Positions 60,801-64,000 of a stretch of 64,000 nucleotides of DNA are shown piece after piece. Position 1 is the stretch's first letter, and each line of letters starts with the position of its first letter. The DNA is from Litoditis marina (Eukaryota > Nematoda > Chromadorea > Rhabditida > Rhabditidae), in contig OZ038435.1 of the NCBI GenBank assembly GCA_964036275.1, forward strand, positions 930,001 to 994,000. Reading direction: 5' to 3'. The notes under the pieces are model-generated. The model made no database searches. It was not told where the DNA came from and worked only from the letters and a program-made list of their open reading frames with translations. The position numbers and the translations under genes are program-made.

Positions 60801-63142
60801 TGATCATAGGTGGGACGACTTTGTTGTGCACTGAGCTTTTTTTGGAAATCAGGTGCTTCGATTAAGTGAAAAACAAGAAAAATCTTACCAAATAGGATTA
60901 AATTTACCGTAAAATAGGCCAATTTTCACTATTCTTGAAATTTAGGCTGTTCAAATAAAAGTAATTTATAAAAACGGGTGCTAAAGGTGAGCGGTAAACA
61001 AATTCACCTCATGTATGTCGATGATTAAAGACTCGCATCGTGAAGCACGGCTCATGTGTCCTCTTCAACATTTGCAGAATATCTACAGTTAACAACTCAA
61101 AAAGTCATACACCGCCAAGTGTCGTACAACGACATTTTCGTGCTCCCTTCCTCTTTCTGTTTCGCGACCCCATCCACTACCGTGTTTTTTAATCGTTTTT
61201 CGATAAATTGCCGACTATATCATACGAAAAAGATAACTATGGGCTCGCGACCCCTATTTTTCACAATAATATTTCACGACGCTCCCTTGTATAAGGACTC
61301 TCGGCGGTGTAGACAAGAAGTGTAGGCAAATCCGTGTCTGTGCTACACTGGTGTGGAATGGTTAATTCAAATCGCATACTCTCTGATGTTCAAGTTGGTG
61401 TCTCATTCTTGTAACCTGTTTTATCCCAGGTTTCTCCCCTGTGGTTGATCCCAACCAGTCGTTTACTAGGAAAACGTCCGTTTCTGATATCATTCGCTAT
61501 CTTCTGAAACCAACATCAATGATGGTGAGCGACTTGGGATTTTTCCAAGAATTCTTGTGGAATCATTCGTTTTGGTCGAAAAACCTTATTTTCAATCGCT
61601 TAGGGGCTTACTATTTTTGACTTCAGGGAAGATGTTGCTCTGCGAACTTAGCCTGGACCACAAAATTATCAACCAAGTAGAATGGAATCGTAAAAACTGT
61701 CACTGATTCTGTGTTCTCTCCAAACTATACGACCTATTTCAAATATCAGAATGTTTTGGTTGAGTGATTTGATTAGTGTCAACGTTCCCATGTTATCTGC
61801 TAAACTCCCCTTCTCTGTCAGGTATCTACTGGTAGAGTGACGAAGCCCACCCACTGTATGCTGAACGGTCTTATGTTGTTGCAAGGACAGATCGATCACA
61901 ATGAGTTGCAGGCTTATACGCTGGCTCCCGATGTTAGTTTGTATTCATGTGTTATTCGTACTGTTATAGAGAGCCATTTAGTGTTATATTGTAACAGATC
62001 AGTTTCAAAATGGTGTGTTCGAAACATAACCGGTTATTCGTTTAATGTAGTTTGGTAGTTCAGCATTGATAATTTTTTCTCATTTTGTCTATTAATATAA
62101 TTCTCAACCTCGTCGACACAATGACCTGACTGGTAGTTTCTTGCTTTCTCAAATGTGTATTGGTTTCCATTTCAGTCTGCGATTAATTCCGTACAACGTG
62201 CCCCGTGGGATATCATTTCCCCGTTGAGGATATACGAAACATCATCATCACCCTACATCAAGTCACAATACAAGGTTAGTACTTCTTCTCGCAGGTTATG
62301 TCATTTTCCGTCAATTACTGGATTACTGCTACTGCCCTGCTTCTTAACAGGTAAAGTAGTTTAGGAAAGGATGTTTTTTTCATAGTTTCTCCTTACTTTT
62401 ACTTTTACTTTTATTACATTTATTTCATTCAGGTCTCCGGCCTCATGCTGAACAACAGTACCAGCATCGCTCCCCACTTTGCGAGGATTTTGGGCCAGTT
62501 CCAGAAACTGCGCAGCAAGAATGCATTTGTGGACAGATTCCAACGCGAGGTACTTTTTCTGAGCTATATTACGACTGTATTTTCATATCAAATGTATTAC
62601 TGTCAAGTTCTAGCATGCTTCAAACGTGAGAGTGTGTGGGTAAGACTTCTTGCCCGGTAATGTTCGTTCTTCCCACCTTTTTGGATTAGTGTTGTGAGTG
62701 AGGTTACAGGTTAAAAGTTTGAACCAAACCAAACACGCAACGGACGGCTATTCTATAAAACGTTCAGATTTTTTTTTCCGAAAGTCAATCTTCATATGTA
62801 TAAAAGTTTCAAGTTTCAACTGTTAAAACTTCAATTCGTCTCCGTTTCCGTCTGTAATACAACAAAGTCAAAAACATTGGAGGATCTGAATAATTGGAAA
62901 GATGGATTCCTGTGTTACAGGACGGTTTCACTGTGGAGACGTGAAATATAACGTATTAGACATCTTTAAACTTTAAAGTGGTGGGTAAAGTTTACTCTCT
63001 ACTGGTATAATTCCATTCTGAAAAGTGGATTCCTGTGTTGCAGGACGGTTTCACAGTGGACATGATGGACGAGTCGGCGGAGCGGGTGGCCGAACTGATC
63101 TCCATGTACGAGGAGGCCGAGACGAACGCATTCCTACAGTAG
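57890..63142 (+). CDS. TUBG1: gamma-tubulin
   Basis: Gamma-tubulin forms the ring complexes that nucleate microtubules at centrosomes and spindle poles. Twelve exons: 57890-57987, 58269-58326, 58785-58960, 59261-59404, 59654-59793, 60132-60226, 60630-60744, 61430-61524, 61822-61932, 62176-62274, 62433-62549 and 63044-63142, giving 448 residues (human 451). The start [18 protein letters not shown], then [34 protein letters not shown], and the GTP-binding GGTGSGLGS at 142-150 identify it; the gamma-type spacing and FFYQADDDHY exclude alpha and beta. The middle (residues about 245-320) is divergent from vertebrates. Intron 2 has a GC donor (CAG|GCAAGT at 58327). An extra copy of the last-exon start lies at 62921. 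A stop-containing frame near 61074 was not used. Confidence 0.96.
58025..58150. repeat. TTAACC-type fold-back element, second copy
   Basis: Within gamma-tubulin intron 1: AAGGATTAACCAGGAACCCG and GGTGGTTAACGAATAACGCG with CGTTAACGCGG at the left. It shares the TTAACCAGG and CCGGGTTA words of the element at 28030-28245. Confidence 0.5.
59030..59053. repeat. 24-bp perfect palindrome
   Basis: TTTAGGTACCCC is followed at once by its reverse complement, with no spacer, in gamma-tubulin intron 3. Confidence 0.9.
62903..63060 (+). repeat. 35-bp direct duplication spanning the last gamma-tubulin acceptor
   Basis: 62903-62937 repeats 63026-63060 with two mismatches. Each copy holds the acceptor (GTGTTACAG or GTGTTGCAG) and the first codons of the last exon (DGFTV). 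Use of the upstream copy would encode DGFTVET and stop at 62942-62944, removing 25 C-terminal residues. Confidence 0.85.
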
Positions 63143-64000
63143 ACAGGCATACCTCACTAGCGTGATTTCTCTCAAATAGCTCAGACGTAAACCTTATCAA
63201 ATTGACTTCAGATCATTACACATGATTATGATACTCATTTTTCTTATTTCTCGATCAAAACAAGTTTTTTTGATCTGTCAAGGTGTCGTGTTTGTTGAGG
63301 TAATAATTATATGAGTATATGGTATACGAAATGGGTACTCTCAACACTTAGGTTGTAGTCGTGACTTAAGGTGTTGTATCCGGCAAATGATCCACTATTA
63401 TTTACAACGGCATTGTATTCTGTTTTATTCGGTTTTTTATTATATATATTCTTGAATTTTCATACATAGTCACGTTGTTTGTATTCTGTAAGTAATGTCC
63501 ATTACATTGTAGCATGACTGTTTACGTGTGATGTTTATGTTCTTAGTACTATTACGGTTCGCATCACTTAAACCCTGTTTCTATTTTTTATGATCTCTGC
63601 CTTATTCTGTTCTATAAATTGATTGAAGACAATAATTTGTTTTTTGTTGGTTTTCACTCTGTTTAGTTGATTTTACTGTCGCATATACCTTCAATGTGGA
63701 TTTTCTTGATAAGCTCTTCAATTCCGTGTTTCGAGCGGTTAAAATATGATTGGTTTGAAGAGAAAGATATACTTTAGATAAAGAATCGGGAGGGGTGGTA
63801 GAAGTACCGTAAGGGGGGAAGTACCGTAGTTAGACAATAACGAGAGTGTGGTAGCAGTACAGTTAGGAATGATAGTACCACACGGGTGGACGTGGAACTA
63901 TTGTTTGCCGCATGTACTGTGCGTTGTTAGCGATTTCCGGTTTCAACGTGTGCAATAGTTGTGCACGGGATGGCAATAAGTAGACGACATCAAATATTTA
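63143..64000. other. 3' flank of gamma-tubulin
   Basis: No coding exon is seen. No canonical AATAAA lies near the stop. At 63785-63900 several AGTACCGTA and GTGGTAG(A/C)AGTAC words with G-runs repeat irregularly, resembling the G/C-run elements elsewhere in the window. Confidence 0.5.

Noticed and set aside
61074..61140. Gamma-tubulin exon after TTTGCAG near 61077
   Set aside because: Its translation does not resemble tubulin, and joining exon 7 directly to 61430 gives a continuous gamma-tubulin sequence.
1..64000. tRNA or rRNA genes
   Set aside because: No sequence with a convincing B-box together with a foldable acceptor and anticodon arm was found by eye; GGTTCGA words fall in the fold-back elements.

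Overview
The window is nuclear DNA of an animal with many introns. Genes are split into short exons with GT-AG introns, coding exons are visibly richer in G+C than the AT-rich introns and spacers, and all recognisable products are conserved eukaryotic housekeeping or secretory proteins. Nothing is prokaryotic or viral. The species cannot be read off directly. Gene density (about 9 genes in 64 kb), intron load and base composition, together with a splice acceptor just upstream of every start codon, suggest an invertebrate lineage with spliced-leader trans-splicing. A ctenophore is my tentative guess; other trans-splicing lineages are not excluded.

Layout, left to right. Plus strand: the 3' part of a mitochondrial citrate carrier (SLC25A1, 653-3144) and a complete SLC36-type amino-acid transporter (5334-10553, 14 exons). 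Minus strand: phosphopentomutase/phosphoglucomutase PGM2 (11224-17731, 18 exons), the nucleoporin SEH1 (20324-24547, 10 exons), a tentative unknown small gene (26179-28654), and a syntaxin-1-type SNARE (31596-44991) with eight shared exons and three interchangeable last exons, each encoding its own membrane anchor. Plus strand: the E2 enzyme UBE2G1 (51722-54008), the RNA polymerase I/III subunit AC19 (POLR1D, 55768-57462) and gamma-tubulin (57890-63142, 12 exons). All exon chains were checked for frame continuity across every junction.

Non-genic content is rich in structure: six near-identical 166-bp tandem units (29658-30653), a perfect 152-bp inverted repeat (33930-34302) and a roughly 140-bp GGCGCC-rich tandem array (34690-35603) among the syntaxin anchor exons, a 55-nt palindrome beside a syntaxin splice acceptor, a large fold-back upstream of UBE2G1, two families of dispersed fold-back elements, and G/C-run hairpins.

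The most interesting points are: (1) all seven genes whose start is securely identified have a 3' splice site 1-25 nt upstream of the ATG; (2) the syntaxin gene offers three alternative transmembrane anchors, one with an unusual 34-residue hydrophilic tail; (3) two genes carry small duplications that copy a splice site together with adjoining exon sequence. Apart from the tight POLR1D-gamma-tubulin pair, a possible operon, the neighbours do not share a pathway.
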